Counted from the stretch's first letter, positions 30,168 through 39,470 are shown. The stretch: 64,000 nt of DNA from a bacterium HR33 (GCA_002923375.1 BEIJ01000001.1:1240001-1304000), one strand, 5' to 3'. Numbers and translations: made by a program. The notes: a model not told the origin generated them from the sequence alone.

Positions 30168-32759
30168 ATGTCCTGGACCGAGGGAGTAACCAAGGAAGTA
30201 CTTCCCAACGGGCTTACTCTGCTGCTCAAGCCCGATCCCGGTCTCCGCACCGTCGCGGTGGTAACCCACGTGCGCGCGGGATACTTCGACGAACCCGACG
30301 AATGGGTCGGCATATCTCACGTTTTGGAGCACATGTTCTTCAAGGGAACCGCCCGGCGAGGCCCGGGAGAGTTGGCCCGTGAAATTCAGCTGCTAGGCGG
30401 CTACCTGAACGCGGCGACCAGCTACGAGAAAACCGTTTACTACGCAGTGCTCCCCGCCGCGCCCGGCGCTTTGGAAAAAGCCCTGGAAGTCCAGGCCGAC
30501 GCCCTGCTCAACTGCGCTCTGGATCCCGCGGAACTGGCGCGGGAGATCGAAGTCATTGTTCAGGAAAGCAGGCGTAAACTGGACAGCCCCGCCGCGGTGG
30601 TTGCCGAGACGTTGTTCGCCCAACTGTTCCGAGTGCACCGCATCCGCCGGTGGCGAATCGGAAAAGAGGAAGAGCTCCGCCGGCTGAAGCGGGAAGATCT
30701 GGAGGCGTATTACCGGAGCCGCTACACGCCGCAGCGGACTATTCTCTGCGTGGCGGGTTGCTTCACCGCCGAGGCCGCTCGGGAGATCGTGCTGCGGCTG
30801 TACGGCGACTGGCGTCCGCCCGCGGCTCAGGTTCCGCCGGGGCCGGCCGAACCCGGGGAGCGACCCGAGGGCAAAATCGCGGTGCTCAGAGGGGACGTGC
30901 AGCGCCCCTTGGCGGCCGTGGGATGGCGCACAGTGGATGCTCTCCACCCAGATTCCATCCCCCTGGACTTGTGCGCCGTGGCGGTGGGATCGGGGCGCGG
31001 TTCCCGGCTGTGGCGCAAGCTGCGCAAGCCGGGTTTGGCCACCAGCGTGTCCGCCTCTCATTTCTCGCCTCCGGAGGTGGGCGTCTTCGCGATAAGTCTG
31101 GAAGCCCAAGAGGAAAAACTGGACGCGGCGGTTTTGGCTGCACTGGAGGTGGTGCAGGAGGGGATTCGAACTCTCGGCGCCGGCGATCTCGAACGGGCTC
31201 GGGCTCTTCTGGCCAACCAGTGGGCGCTGCGCTTCGAGACCGCTGACGGGTGCGCCGCGGCGCTGTGCGAGTTCGAAGCTCTGGGCGGCTACCGCCTGGC
31301 CGACGAGTTCTACCGCCGCCTCATGGATACCGGTGCTGAAGAAGTCGCTTCAGCCGCCTCCCGATACTTGGACCGACAAAGCGTTTGTGGGGTGGTTTAC
31401 TTGCCGCCCGGGGGCCGCACCGCGCTGGAGGAGCGTTGGCCTCCTGCGGTCTCGCCGGTAGCGGCGCCGGATCCGGAGTTGGCGGTCCCAGTTGCTGCGG
31501 CGTCCCGGAAAGTCGTAAGAGGCGAGCGGCGGGAATGGGCCGGCGGGGTCACCCACCTGGCCCTCGACGGAGCGGATTTCTTGGTGCTGCCGGTTCGCCG
31601 TGCGGGACTGGTTTCTTTGGGGTTGTTTGTTCCCGGGATGCGGAATTTGGAGAACGAGCACGATGCCGGCATATCGGCGCTCACGGTGCGCGCGGCGCTG
31701 AGAGGAGCGGGTGGGATGAACGCCGACCAGCTCGCACTGGCCGCCGAGCGATTGGGAGGTGTCATCGGGTCGAGTGCGGGAGCAGAGGCGGTCGGTTGGA
31801 CCATCACGGTTCCCTCCGCTGCGCTGCCCGAGGCGGCGGAGCTGTTGCGGCTGGTGGCGCGGGAGCCTCATCTGGAAGATGCCGACGTGGAAGTCGAGCG
31901 CAGCGTGCAGGTCGATGCCGCATCCAGACTGCGGGACGATATGTTCGCCTATCCGGTGCAGCAGGTCCTCCGACTCGGTTTCGGCACCGACCCTTACGGC
32001 CTTCCGCCCCTGGGAGATCCGGAAGTTTTGAGAGAGATGGCGCCGGAGCGGGTGCGGGACTGGTGGCGGAAGCTCGCGGCGGCGCGGGCGGTAGCGATTG
32101 CGGTAGGCGATCTCGAAGCCGAGGCGCTGCTGGAAGGGCTCGCACCTCTGGCGGAGTGGCCGCATGCGGAGGCGGACAGTTTCAGGCGGGACCCCGCCCC
32201 GTGGAGTCCGGGCAGCGCTTCGGAAGAGCGGAAAAAGGAACAAACTGCTCTGGCAATGGCCTTTCCCGCCGCTTCCGCCGGTTCTCCCGATCGCTTCGCA
32301 CTGGACGTGATGGCGGCCCTGTTGAGCGGTCTTGCGGGACGCCTGTTCAAGGCGTTGCGGGATACCCGCGGCCTGGCGTACACGGTAACCGCATCGCCGT
32401 GGCTGGCGGTACGGGGAGGCGCCATGATCACCTACGTGGCCACGTCGCCGGAAAAAGAGAACCAAGCCCGGGAGGCGATGCTGGAAGAGCTGTACCGGTT
32501 AGGCCGCGGCCCGATCGATGGCGGCGAGTTGGAAAGGGCGCGAAACTACGCCGCCGGCTTGGTGCAGATCGCCCGCCAGCGTACCCGGAACTTGGTCTCC
32601 GAGATGATGGAAGCGTGGCTCAACGGCTTTCTGGACCGGTGGGATCGCGAGCCAGAGACCCTGAGGGAAGTAGCAGCCGGCGAGGTCGCGGACTTGGCTC
32701 GCCGCATCTTCCGAGAGGAATCCAGGGCGGAGTACGCGGTCCGGGGGCGCTCCGGCTGA
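30168..32759 (+). CDS. M16-family zinc metalloprotease, two-domain form
   Basis: An 863-residue protein containing two M16 halves. The N-terminal half carries the inverted zinc motif HVLEH (H51, E54, H55) and a matching downstream glutamate E133 in EVIVQE, so it should be catalytic. The C-terminal half, from about residue 455, has the M16C fold (NADQLALAAERLGG; YTVTASPWLAVRGGAMITYVATSPEK) without the zinc motif, as expected for the substrate-holding half. No signal peptide is evident. ATG 30168 is chosen; GTG 30162 is 2 codons upstream and equally in frame. Likely role is degradation or processing of peptides. Confidence 0.88.
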   Translation: MSWTEGVTKEVLPNGLTLLLKPDPGLRTVAVVTHVRAGYFDEPDEWVGISHVLEHMFFKGTARRGPGELAREIQLLGGYLNAATSYEKTVYYAVLPAAPGALEKALEVQADALLNCALDPAELAREIEVIVQESRRKLDSPAAVVAETLFAQLFRVHRIRRWRIGKEEELRRLKREDLEAYYRSRYTPQRTILCVAGCFTAEAAREIVLRLYGDWRPPAAQVPPGPAEPGERPEGKIAVLRGDVQRPLAAVGWRTVDALHPDSIPLDLCAVAVGSGRGSRLWRKLRKPGLATSVSASHFSPPEVGVFAISLEAQEEKLDAAVLAALEVVQEGIRTLGAGDLERARALLANQWALRFETADGCAAALCEFEALGGYRLADEFYRRLMDTGAEEVASAASRYLDRQSVCGVVYLPPGGRTALEERWPPAVSPVAAPDPELAVPVAAASRKVVRGERREWAGGVTHLALDGADFLVLPVRRAGLVSLGLFVPGMRNLENEHDAGISALTVRAALRGAGGMNADQLALAAERLGGVIGSSAGAEAVGWTITVPSAALPEAAELLRLVAREPHLEDADVEVERSVQVDAASRLRDDMFAYPVQQVLRLGFGTDPYGLPPLGDPEVLREMAPERVRDWWRKLAAARAVAIAVGDLEAEALLEGLAPLAEWPHAEADSFRRDPAPWSPGSASEERKKEQTALAMAFPAASAGSPDRFALDVMAALLSGLAGRLFKALRDTRGLAYTVTASPWLAVRGGAMITYVATSPEKENQAREAMLEELYRLGRGPIDGGELERARNYAAGLVQIARQRTRNLVSEMMEAWLNGFLDRWDREPETLREVAAGEVADLARRIFREESRAEYAVRGRSG

Positions 32760-32813
32760 CGCACTCCGCCGCCGGGCCGATGCAGCTCGGGCGCCGCGCT
32801 GTTAGCTTGTGGG

Positions 32814-33284
32814 TCAAAACATGGACATGGCGAGGAACGACCGCAGGTTCTCGTTGGTGACCCGCAGTCGCTCGCTCAAGAGCCGGACTACGGCCCAGAG
32901 GATCTTGTAGGCGAGGTCGCGGTTGAAGTCGAGCAGCATTTCGAAATCGGACCGCGTGATGGTGATCAGTTTGCAGTCCGTGTTGGCGATTGCGTCGGTG
33001 GAGCGTTCCGAGCGGTCGAACACCGCCATCTCTCCGAAGCAGGCCCCCGGTTTCAGGACGGAGAGCGCCTCTTCGCCGCTGCCGGGCACTTGGCGGGAAA
33101 TGCGCACCTCGCCTTCGGCTATGATGTACAGGCGGTTGCCGGGTTCGCCTTCTTTGAAGATCGTCTGGCCGGACTTGAACAGTTGTTCTTTGCACACTTC
33201 GGCGACCTTGTCGAGCTCGTCGTCGTCAAGGTCGGCGAAGATGGCGGCTTGTTTCAGCAGCTTGCGGTCTATCCCGTGGCTCAT
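32814..33284 (-). CDS. Cyclic-nucleotide-binding-domain protein without DNA-binding domain
   Basis: A 156-residue protein consisting of one cNMP-binding beta-roll (residues about 15-130: IFKEGEPGNRLYIIAEGEVRIS, then the phosphate cassette-like GACFGEMAVFDRSERSTDAIA) and a C-terminal helix. No helix-turn-helix follows, unlike CRP/FNR regulators, so it is more likely a sensor that acts through a partner protein. Start ATG 33284 is chosen; ATG 33308 is possible but would overlap the divergent neighbour. The cassette Glu and Arg (GEMA...RS) needed for cNMP phosphate contact are present. Confidence 0.8.
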   Translation of the reverse strand: MSHGIDRKLLKQAAIFADLDDDELDKVAEVCKEQLFKSGQTIFKEGEPGNRLYIIAEGEVRISRQVPGSGEEALSVLKPGACFGEMAVFDRSERSTDAIANTDCKLITITRSDFEMLLDFNRDLAYKILWAVVRLLSERLRVTNENLRSFLAMSMF

Positions 33285-33306
33285 GGTGTCGCCTTGAGGG
33301 CCGAAC

Positions 33307-33837
33307 ATGCAAGGTACAGGTGCGGTTGAGAGGGGGCAAGGAAGGCGGCTGGTTCAGCCACCGGATGTGCTTACGGCGCTTAGACTTCCGCTGGCGGCGG
33401 CGTTCCTCTTGGCGGACCAGACCGCAACCCGTCTGGGGATCGTCCTTGCGGCGGCGGCGAGCGATGTAGCCGACGGAATTTGGGCCCGGCGCTTGGGAGG
33501 CTCTCGCATCGGGGTCATTTTGGATCCGGTGTGCGACAAGCTGTTCATGCTGGCCGCGTTCAGCGTGGTGTTCCAGTCGGGATCGCTGTCCATCTGGGAG
33601 ATCCTGGGCGTGCTTGTTCGGGACATAGTTGCCATGGTCGGATTTCTGGCCAGCGTGGTATTGCGCCGGCCCACCGCGCTGCCGGCCCGGGCGGGAGGGA
33701 AAGCGGTGACGGTGGGTCAAGTGCTGACCTTGGTGGCTTTTCTGGCGGAATCGCCCCTGATGCAGCCGCTGGCTTGGGCCACGGCGGCGATGGCGGTTTA
33801 CGCGATCGCGGACTACGGCCGCCTGGCGTGGCGCTGA
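33307..33837 (+). CDS. CDP-alcohol phosphatidyltransferase-family membrane enzyme
   Basis: A 176-residue membrane protein with the CDP-alcohol phosphotransferase signature D-x2-DG-x2-AR-x7-G-x3-D-x3-D in SDVADGIWARRLGG onward (about residues 52-77), placing it near PgsA-like phosphatidylglycerophosphate synthases. About five hydrophobic helices are seen. The enzyme would condense CDP-diacylglycerol with a polar alcohol to make a phospholipid headgroup; which alcohol is not readable. The start is uncertain: ATG 33307 has a modest TTGAGGG upstream and lies next to the divergent cNMP gene. Confidence 0.82.
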   Translation: MQGTGAVERGQGRRLVQPPDVLTALRLPLAAAFLLADQTATRLGIVLAAAASDVADGIWARRLGGSRIGVILDPVCDKLFMLAAFSVVFQSGSLSIWEILGVLVRDIVAMVGFLASVVLRRPTALPARAGGKAVTVGQVLTLVAFLAESPLMQPLAWATAAMAVYAIADYGRLAWR

Positions 33838-33863
33838 TTCCAACCCGGACCTGAGAGGTGGAG

Positions 33864-34385
33864 ATGAACCGAGCCGTTTTGGTCTTTGCTCTGGCAATGG
33901 CGGGAACTTTGAAGGCCCAGCAGTTCGTGCCTCCCGAGGAGCGGAGCTCCGCTGGTTCTGGAATCAGGGTGGGCCTTTTTGGGTTCGGTTCCCGCCTGGG
34001 GGTGGATTTCGAGGGTACCAACGAAGTCATTGTCAGCGTGACTTTGGATGCGGCTGACGTCTTCACCCCGCAGGTGCGGCTGCGGCCCTCGCTCGAGATC
34101 GGAATCGGAGACTCCCTGGGCAGTTACGTCGGGAGTTTGGAGCTCATGTACCGCTTCACGCCGGACAGCGAGATCGCGGTGCCTTATGTGGGTTTCGGCT
34201 TGGGGATGTGGTTCCAGCAGCGGTGCAGCGGCAATCCCGACTGTCCGGATCTGTGGGCTCAATTCGCCTTGGGGTTCGAGCTCAGGATGCGCGACCAGAT
34301 TAACTGGCTGCTCGAGTACCACGGCGAAAACGGACTCCGCAGGCATCGCTTTCTCATAGGGCTCACCACCAGGAGAGGGGGATGA
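33864..34385 (+). CDS. Secreted beta-barrel-like protein, unknown
   Basis: A 173-residue protein with a signal peptide (residues 1-19, ending LKAQQ) and a mature part of alternating polar/hydrophobic strands rich in Gly and aromatic residues (SLGSYVGSLELMYRF, YVGFGLGMWF, INWLLEYHGENG), a pattern of small outer-membrane barrels. It contains a Cys pair (CSGNPDC). GAGGTG lies just before ATG 33864. It overlaps the OsmC gene by 4 nt (ATGA). Confidence 0.65.
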   Translation: MNRAVLVFALAMAGTLKAQQFVPPEERSSAGSGIRVGLFGFGSRLGVDFEGTNEVIVSVTLDAADVFTPQVRLRPSLEIGIGDSLGSYVGSLELMYRFTPDSEIAVPYVGFGLGMWFQQRCSGNPDCPDLWAQFALGFELRMRDQINWLLEYHGENGLRRHRFLIGLTTRRGG

Positions 34386-34804
34386 CTTCGGGCGAGCGCA
34401 GGGCCGTAAGGCTCGAGTGGACCGGTGACGGCTTGCGATTTCGGGGCGGAGGGATCGAGCCCTCGACCCCCGCGGTGGAGATCGACGGCGACTCGCAGAG
34501 TGGTCCCAGCCCGATGCTCGCCTTGCTCCTGGCGGCGGCGGGCTGCAGCGGGGCGGACGTAGTTTCGATCTTGAAGAAGATGCGGGTCGAGTTGCGGCGG
34601 GTGGAGATCGAGGTGAGCGGCCGGCGCAGGGAGGAGGCACCCCGGCGGTACGTGTCGCTGCATTACCGCTACCTGCTTTCCGGCTCCGGGTTGGATCGGG
34701 ACAAAGCGGAGCGGGCGGTCAAGCTGTCGCTGGAGAAGTACTGCTCGGTGGTCCACAGTTTGGCTCCCGATATCGAGCTGAGCTACGAGATCGTTGTCGA
34801 GTAG
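34382..34804 (+). CDS. OsmC/Ohr-family peroxiredoxin-like protein
   Basis: A 140-residue protein of the OsmC fold, whose members reduce organic hydroperoxides through a pair of cysteines. Both are present: the first in LLAAAGCSGADV near residue 55, and the second in LEKYCSVVHSLAP near residue 121. The N-terminal strands (VRLEWTGDGLRFRG) and FEID-like core (VEIDGDSQSGPSPMLALL) match the family. It sits between two secreted barrel-like genes with 4- and 11-nt overlaps. Peroxide defence is the family role; the actual substrate is not shown. Confidence 0.85.
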   Translation: MTSGERRAVRLEWTGDGLRFRGGGIEPSTPAVEIDGDSQSGPSPMLALLLAAAGCSGADVVSILKKMRVELRRVEIEVSGRRREEAPRRYVSLHYRYLLSGSGLDRDKAERAVKLSLEKYCSVVHSLAPDIELSYEIVVE

Positions 34805-35249
34805 AGCGCCGGTCCTCCTGGTTGCAGGCTCGTTTTGGTTGCTGCCGGGGGCGGGTGCGAGCTGGGCTCAGCAGGGTCCCGCCTTGCAGGCGCACAGCGT
34901 GGTGGTATCGGGACGCCCCTGGTTTGCGGGAGCGGGGCTCGGTGCGTCGCTGGGCCTGACCCTCAGGACCGCCGTAGGGCTGACCGCGTCGTTCGGGGTA
35001 GAGGAACGCCGCGCTGCGGCCCGCGCCGAGGTTCTCGCCTCTTTTTATCTCAGCGCGCCCGGTGCGGTTAGAGTAAATCCTTATCTGGCGGGGGGCGCCG
35101 CCCTGACATGGTCCGGAGTAGCCGATCGGCAGTACATGGTCCTGGCGGTGGGTGTAGAGCGGCGTCTGGGCGGCAGGGTTAGGGGTTTCTTGGAGGCGGG
35201 CGTAGGCGGAGGTTGGAGGGCTGCTGCGGGTCTGAGGGCCGCCCCGTGA
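34794..35249 (+). CDS. Secreted small barrel-like protein, unknown
   Basis: A 151-residue protein read from TTG 34794, which overlaps the OsmC gene end by 11 nt. The first 26 residues are a signal peptide (LLVAGSFWLLPGAGASWAQQ). The mature part has short Gly/Ala-rich beta segments (FAGAGLGASLGLTL, YLAGGAALTWSG, FLEAGVGGGWR), like small outer-membrane barrels, but no family is recognised. The start codon is weakly supported; any later in-frame start would lose the signal. Confidence 0.5.
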   Translation: MSSRAPVLLVAGSFWLLPGAGASWAQQGPALQAHSVVVSGRPWFAGAGLGASLGLTLRTAVGLTASFGVEERRAAARAEVLASFYLSAPGAVRVNPYLAGGAALTWSGVADRQYMVLAVGVERRLGGRVRGFLEAGVGGGWRAAAGLRAAP

Positions 35250-35256
35250 GTTCGGG

Positions 35257-35526
35257 TTATTGGGATGCGCTCACCGGAGACTGCCGGGAGATCACCGGCT
35301 GGCAGTAGCGCTCTCCCAGCTTTCTCAACTCGGCCAACTCGGCTTCCGTAAGGTCGGGATATCGCTCCGCCAGGTATTCCATGGTGTCGTCGAACCACTC
35401 TTTTTGGTGCTCCGGTGCGGCTTCCAGTACGCCGCAGCGAAGGATGTGGCTGTATAGCTCGTCTCGCGCCTGATCGAAGGTTCGGGGTGGGGTGTAAGCT
35501 CGCCTCGACTGCTTGCGTTTCGCCAT
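35257..35526 (-). CDS. Small charged conserved-looking protein, unknown
   Basis: An 89-residue soluble protein, basic at the N-terminus (MAKRKQSRRAY) and helical after it (ARDELYSHILRCGVLEAAPEHQKEWFDDTMEYLAERY). A strong GAGGAG ribosome site precedes ATG 35526, and a well-spaced promoter lies upstream. The composition and helical pattern suggest a real protein, but no family is recognised. It ends 8 nt from the end of the convergent gene. Confidence 0.65.
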   Translation of the reverse strand: MAKRKQSRRAYTPPRTFDQARDELYSHILRCGVLEAAPEHQKEWFDDTMEYLAERYPDLTEAELAELRKLGERYCQPVISRQSPVSASQ

Positions 35527-35565
35527 TCCGCTCCTCGGATTAGTGTAGGGTCACAGACGGGCCGA

Positions 35566-35594
35566 ACTATAACGTTCTTGGCCTCTTCGCGCAA
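35566..35594 (-). promoter_or_regulatory. Promoter of the 89-residue protein gene
   Basis: On the reverse strand TTGCGC (35594-35589) and TATAGT (35571-35566) are separated by 17 nt. The expected start site, near 35559, leaves a leader of about 33 nt that contains the GAGGAG ribosome site. Confidence 0.5.
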
Positions 35595-35710
35595 ACCCTC
35601 GCCCTTCGCCCCCGAGCTCGGCTCGATTAGTTTACGCAGAGCCGGTTGGATGTGTTGTCCCGGAAGTCCGAGTTTTGGGTGCGAAGTTCTGATACGGAAG
35701 GCGGTTTCCT

Positions 35711-36007
35711 ATGCATGAACAGGTGTACGATCCCGAGAGAGCGGCGCGTTTGGTAGTGCTCTTGCGCAGTATCGCCGCTAGGATTAATTCGCTGCAAAGT
35801 GACGCGGAGCTTTTGGCCGCGGGGCCGGAACTTTTGAAAATGATGGGTGACGCCCGAAGCGAGCTCTTCCACTACGAGGTGCGGGTCACTTACGACACTC
35901 CCGAGGTGGCGGAAAGCCGGCGGATAGTGGAGGAAGCGCAGCGCGCGGCGGAGTGTTTGAGTTTCGAAGACCAGGAAGACGAGGAAGACGAACCGTGGCG
36001 CGGGTAA
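35711..36007 (+). CDS. Small acidic helical protein, unknown
   Basis: A 98-residue protein with a GGAAGGCGG ribosome site before ATG 35711. It is largely helical (ARLVVLLRSIAARINSLQ) and ends in a very acidic tail (EDQEDEEDE). No family is recognised. The gene overlaps the DsbA-like gene by 13 nt, so translation of the two is coupled, and it may share a transcript with the disulfide-forming pair. Confidence 0.65.
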   Translation: MHEQVYDPERAARLVVLLRSIAARINSLQSDAELLAAGPELLKMMGDARSELFHYEVRVTYDTPEVAESRRIVEEAQRAAECLSFEDQEDEEDEPWRG

Positions 36008-36681
36008 AGAATCTGAAGCCGTTTTACGCCGTTCTGGCCGTGGTGGCCGTGGGTGGCGCGGGATGGATCTGGATGGCGGCCAGGGGTGGAGGGGGCGCGC
36101 CGATTTCCGCGCCGGTGGATGAAGCAGCGGTGGCTAGAGCGGCGGGCTTTCCCGGGTACTCCTTGGGCAGCCCGGATGCGCCCGTTACGGTGATCGAGTA
36201 CGCCGACTTCGAGTGTCCCGCCTGCGCCCAATTCGCGATCCTCACCATGCACGACGTCAAGCAGCGGCTGATCGCGGCGGGTCGGGTGCGATGGCAGTTC
36301 CGGGACTTTCCGCTCCCGGGACATCGCCACTCCCGGCTGGCTCATCACGCCGCCGCCTGCGCGGACGAGCAGGGCCGCTTCTGGGAAATGCACGACCAAC
36401 TCTTCTACGGCCAGAGCACTTGGGCGGCGGAGCGCAATCCCTATAACCGCTTCCGTGACTACGCCCGCGCGATCGGTCTGGATTTGGCGCGTTACGACGA
36501 GTGCATGGAGAGCGCCCGCTACAGCGCCCGCATAGAAGCCTCGGTGCGCGACGGCGAACAGCTGGGGGTGAGCTCCACTCCCACTTTTATCATTGGGAAC
36601 CGGCGCTATCCCGGGTTCATGGCCTACGACGCCCTGAGGGCGCTCATCGACAGCGCGGCTGCGGCTTCCTCTAACCGGTGA
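35995..36681 (+). CDS. DsbA-like thiol:disulfide oxidoreductase
   Basis: A 228-residue protein with one N-terminal membrane anchor (about 8-29) and a thioredoxin-fold domain in the periplasm. The active site is C74-P-A-C77 in DFECPACAQF, followed by an inserted helical domain and the cis-Pro loop STPTFIIG near residue 190. The order FGYSLGSPDAPVTVIEYADF-like and FREFPLP-like (FRDFPLP) is typical of DsbA/thioredoxin_4 family members. GTG 35995 is preceded by GAGG. Its stop overlaps the VKOR gene by 4 nt, so it is most likely reoxidised by that partner. Confidence 0.9.
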   Translation: MARVKNLKPFYAVLAVVAVGGAGWIWMAARGGGGAPISAPVDEAAVARAAGFPGYSLGSPDAPVTVIEYADFECPACAQFAILTMHDVKQRLIAAGRVRWQFRDFPLPGHRHSRLAHHAAACADEQGRFWEMHDQLFYGQSTWAAERNPYNRFRDYARAIGLDLARYDECMESARYSARIEASVRDGEQLGVSSTPTFIIGNRRYPGFMAYDALRALIDSAAAASSNR

Positions 36682-37118
36682 TCCACCGAATGGCCGCCGC
36701 CCTGCTTTCTTTGGGCGGCTTCTTCATATCGCTGTACCTCTGGCTCTGGAAGCTGGGGATGGTGGGCGAACTCGCCTGCGGCGCCGGCGGCCAGTGCGAA
36801 GTGGTACAGAACAGCAGCTACGCGGTGATCTTCGGCCTCCCGGTGGCTGCCTACGGAGTGTTCGGCTACGCGGCTCTTCTGGCGGTCTCGCTGGCGGGAC
36901 TTCAGCCCCGATGGCAGAGCCGCCGCGAGCCCACTCTCCTCCTGCTGGCGCTCGCGGCGGGAGGGGTCGCATTCACCGCCTACCTCACTTACTTGGAAGC
37001 GTTCGTCATCCGCGCCTGGTGCCGCTGGTGCCTGGTTTCGGCGGCCATCATCGTGGCTATCCTGGTCTCCGCCCTCGCCGGTCTTAGAGAGCTTCGGCGC
37101 GCGGGATCGCAAAGCTAA
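36678..37118 (+). CDS. VKOR-family disulfide-generating membrane protein
   Basis: A 146-residue integral membrane protein of the vitamin K epoxide reductase family, the quinone-linked oxidase that reoxidises DsbA-like proteins in bacteria lacking DsbB. The active CxxC is C115/C118 in [10 protein letters not shown], and the periplasmic loop pair C34/C40 is present together with the conserved Ser/Asn of [12 protein letters not shown]. Four or five helices are visible. GTG 36678 overlaps the dsbA-like stop by 4 nt; the end overlaps the convergent acsA end by 4 nt. Confidence 0.92.
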   Translation: MIHRMAAALLSLGGFFISLYLWLWKLGMVGELACGAGGQCEVVQNSSYAVIFGLPVAAYGVFGYAALLAVSLAGLQPRWQSRREPTLLLLALAAGGVAFTAYLTYLEAFVIRAWCRWCLVSAAIIVAILVSALAGLRELRRAGSQS

Positions 37119-39079
37119 CTCTCCTGCTCTTCGTACTTCTCCTTGAGGGCCTGTACCACCGCGGGGTCCGCCAGGGTGGTCACGTCACCCAAGGCGCGTC
37201 CCGCAGCGATGTCCTTGAGCAGCCGCCGCATGATCTTCCCGCTTCTGGTCTTGGGTAGATCGGCGGTAAAGATGATGTCGTCCGGCCGGGCGATCGCGCC
37301 GATCTTGGTGGCCACGTGCTGCTTGAGCTCGTCCGCCAGTTCGGGTCTGTTGGAAACTCCGGCTCGGAGAATCACGAAAGCCACCAGGGCCTGGCCCTTG
37401 AGTTCATGCGGCTTTCCTACTACCGCAGCCTCCGCCACGGCCGGGTGGGACACCAGTGCGCTTTCCACCTCCATGGTCCCGATCCGGTGCCCTGCCACGT
37501 TCAGCACGTCGTCCACCCGACCTAGGATCCAGAAGTACCCGTCCCGGTCCCGCTTGGCGCCGTCACCGGTGAAATACTTCCCCGGCCAGCGGCCCCAGTA
37601 AGTATCCCGGTACCGCTGATCGTCTTTGTAAATGGTGCGCAGCATACCGGGCCAGGGACTGGTGATCGCCAGAAATCCCCCGCCCACTTTGATCTCGTTC
37701 CCGTCGCCGTCGAGTAGAGCCGCCTCGATTCCGGGGAAGGGAAGGGTGGCGGATCCCGGCTTGGTGCGGGTAACCCCGGGGAGCGGAGTGATCATGATCC
37801 CTCCGGTTTCGGTCTGCCACCAGGTGTCCACAATGGGACAGCGCTTTCCGCCTATGTGCTGGTGGTACCAGATCCAGGCTTCCGGATTGATCGGCTCTCC
37901 CACCGTGCCGAGGAGCCTCAGACTGCTCAGGTCGTGGCGTGCTGGATATTCGGGACCCCACTTCATGAAGGCTCGAATCGCGGTCGGAGCGGTGTAAAAA
38001 ACCGTCACGCCGTAGCGCTCCACTATCTCCCAGAAGCGGTCCTTGTCTGGCCAGTCGGGCGCCCCCTCGTACATCACCACGGTGGCTCCCAGGCTCAGCG
38101 GCCCGTAGACGATGTAGCTGTGGCCCGTCACCCAGCCTACGTCCGCCGTGCACCAGAAGACGTCGTCGTCCTTGAGGTCGAAGACCCATTTGGTCGTGGC
38201 CGTCACGTGCGTGAGATACCCGCCCGTGGTGTGCACTATCCCTTTCGGCTTCCCCGTGGTCCCCGAGGTGTACAGGATGAAAAGCAAGTCCTCGGCGTCC
38301 ATCACTGCCGGCTTGGCATCGGGGCTGGCGCGGGACATTAGCTCGTGGTACCAGTGGTCCCTGCCGGGCTGCATTTCTATTCCCGCCGCTTCCGATCCCT
38401 TTCCGTCGCGCGCCACCACTACCACGTGCCGAATGGTCGGTGTTTCCTTCAGGGCTTCATCGGCATTTCTCTTGAGCGGCACGACCTGACCGCGGCGATA
38501 CCCTTTGTCCGCGGTGATCAGCACCGTGGCTTCGGCGTCGTTTATCCGGTCCTTGAGCGACTCGGCCGAAAATCCCCCGAAGACCACCGAGTGGGGCGCT
38601 CCAATCCGGGCGCAGGCCAGCATCGCCACCACCACTTCCGGGATCATCGGCATGTAGATCGCCACCCGGTCGCCCTTCTTGACGCCCAGGTCCCGGAGCA
38701 CGTTCGCAAAGCGGCACACCTCCCGGTGGAGGTCCCAATAAGACAAGGTACGCCGATCTCCGGGCTCGCCCTCCCAGATCAGTGCTACTTTGTTCCGCCG
38801 CCCGTTCTTGAGGTGCCGGTCCAGGCAGTTGACCGAGGCGTTGAGCTTACCTCCCACGAACCATTTGGCGTGGGGCGGGTTCCATTCCAGGACCTTCTTC
38901 CAGGGCTTGAACCATTCCAACTCTTTGGCCCGAGCCGCCCAGAACTTGAGGCGGTCGCGGGAGGCTTCTTGGTAGGGCTTTTTGGAGCGAACGTGGGCGG
39001 TTCGCTTGAAGGCTGCGGGAGGTTGATAGGTGCGCCGCTCTTTGAGAAGGGTCTCGATACGCTCGGCTGTCTGGCTCAT
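37115..39079 (-). CDS. acsA: Acetyl-CoA synthetase (AMP-forming)
   Basis: A 654-residue ANL-superfamily ligase making acetyl-CoA from acetate, ATP and CoA. Motifs include [17 protein letters not shown] near residue 72, the AMP-binding loop [18 protein letters not shown] near 267, TWWQTETGG near 416, and [16 protein letters not shown] at the C-terminus with the conserved, potentially acetylated Lys. Length and motif order match Acs rather than other acyl-CoA synthetases. ATG 39079 has GGAGG 6 nt upstream. Neighbours do not form an obvious acetate pathway. Confidence 0.95.
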   Translation of the reverse strand: MSQTAERIETLLKERRTYQPPAAFKRTAHVRSKKPYQEASRDRLKFWAARAKELEWFKPWKKVLEWNPPHAKWFVGGKLNASVNCLDRHLKNGRRNKVALIWEGEPGDRRTLSYWDLHREVCRFANVLRDLGVKKGDRVAIYMPMIPEVVVAMLACARIGAPHSVVFGGFSAESLKDRINDAEATVLITADKGYRRGQVVPLKRNADEALKETPTIRHVVVVARDGKGSEAAGIEMQPGRDHWYHELMSRASPDAKPAVMDAEDLLFILYTSGTTGKPKGIVHTTGGYLTHVTATTKWVFDLKDDDVFWCTADVGWVTGHSYIVYGPLSLGATVVMYEGAPDWPDKDRFWEIVERYGVTVFYTAPTAIRAFMKWGPEYPARHDLSSLRLLGTVGEPINPEAWIWYHQHIGGKRCPIVDTWWQTETGGIMITPLPGVTRTKPGSATLPFPGIEAALLDGDGNEIKVGGGFLAITSPWPGMLRTIYKDDQRYRDTYWGRWPGKYFTGDGAKRDRDGYFWILGRVDDVLNVAGHRIGTMEVESALVSHPAVAEAAVVGKPHELKGQALVAFVILRAGVSNRPELADELKQHVATKIGAIARPDDIIFTADLPKTRSGKIMRRLLKDIAAGRALGDVTTLADPAVVQALKEKYEEQES

Positions 39080-39111
39080 GGGGTCCCTCCGCCCGATGGG
39101 CCGCCGGATGT

Positions 39112-39140
39112 TGACGAGTCCGGCGGCTGGTTATATACTC
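39112..39140 (+). promoter_or_regulatory. Strong sigma-70 promoter of the cold-shock gene
   Basis: TTGACG (39112-39117) and TATACT (39135-39140) are separated by exactly 17 nt. Transcription would begin near 39147, giving a leader of about 84 nt before the ATG, a length usual for cold-shock genes whose leaders regulate translation. Confidence 0.75.
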
Positions 39141-39230
39141 TCCGCGTTTTCTGGTGTCCGGACGGCAAGCTTTGCAGAGGGCTCGCGTCGGACCGAGGTT
39201 CAACACATCTGCATCAGGAGCGAGTAACGT

Positions 39231-39440
39231 ATGTCCCGCATCACCGGCAGAGTCAAGTGGTTCAACGATGCCAAGGGTTTCGGTTTCATCGAGCGTGAGG
39301 GAGGACCCGACGTCTTCGTCCACTACTCTGCCATCCAGGCCGAAGGGTTCCGGTCGTTGAAGGAGAACGACCAGGTCGAGTTCGAGGTTCGGGAAGGCCC
39401 CAAGGGTCTTCAGGCTGCGAACGTCGTCAAGATCTCCTGA
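39231..39440 (+). CDS. CspA-family cold-shock protein
   Basis: A 69-residue single cold-shock domain with both RNA-binding motifs: KGFGFIE (RNP1, residues 15-21) and VFVHYSAI (RNP2, 28-35). These OB-fold proteins bind single-stranded nucleic acid and act as RNA chaperones. The ribosome site AGGAGCG lies about 9 nt before ATG 39231. It has its own promoter and terminator and is thus monocistronic. Whether it is cold-induced or constitutive cannot be told. Confidence 0.95.
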   Translation: MSRITGRVKWFNDAKGFGFIEREGGPDVFVHYSAIQAEGFRSLKENDQVEFEVREGPKGLQAANVVKIS

Positions 39441-39470
39441 GGCCTAACGCTCCGCCAAGCTTGCGCGGCC

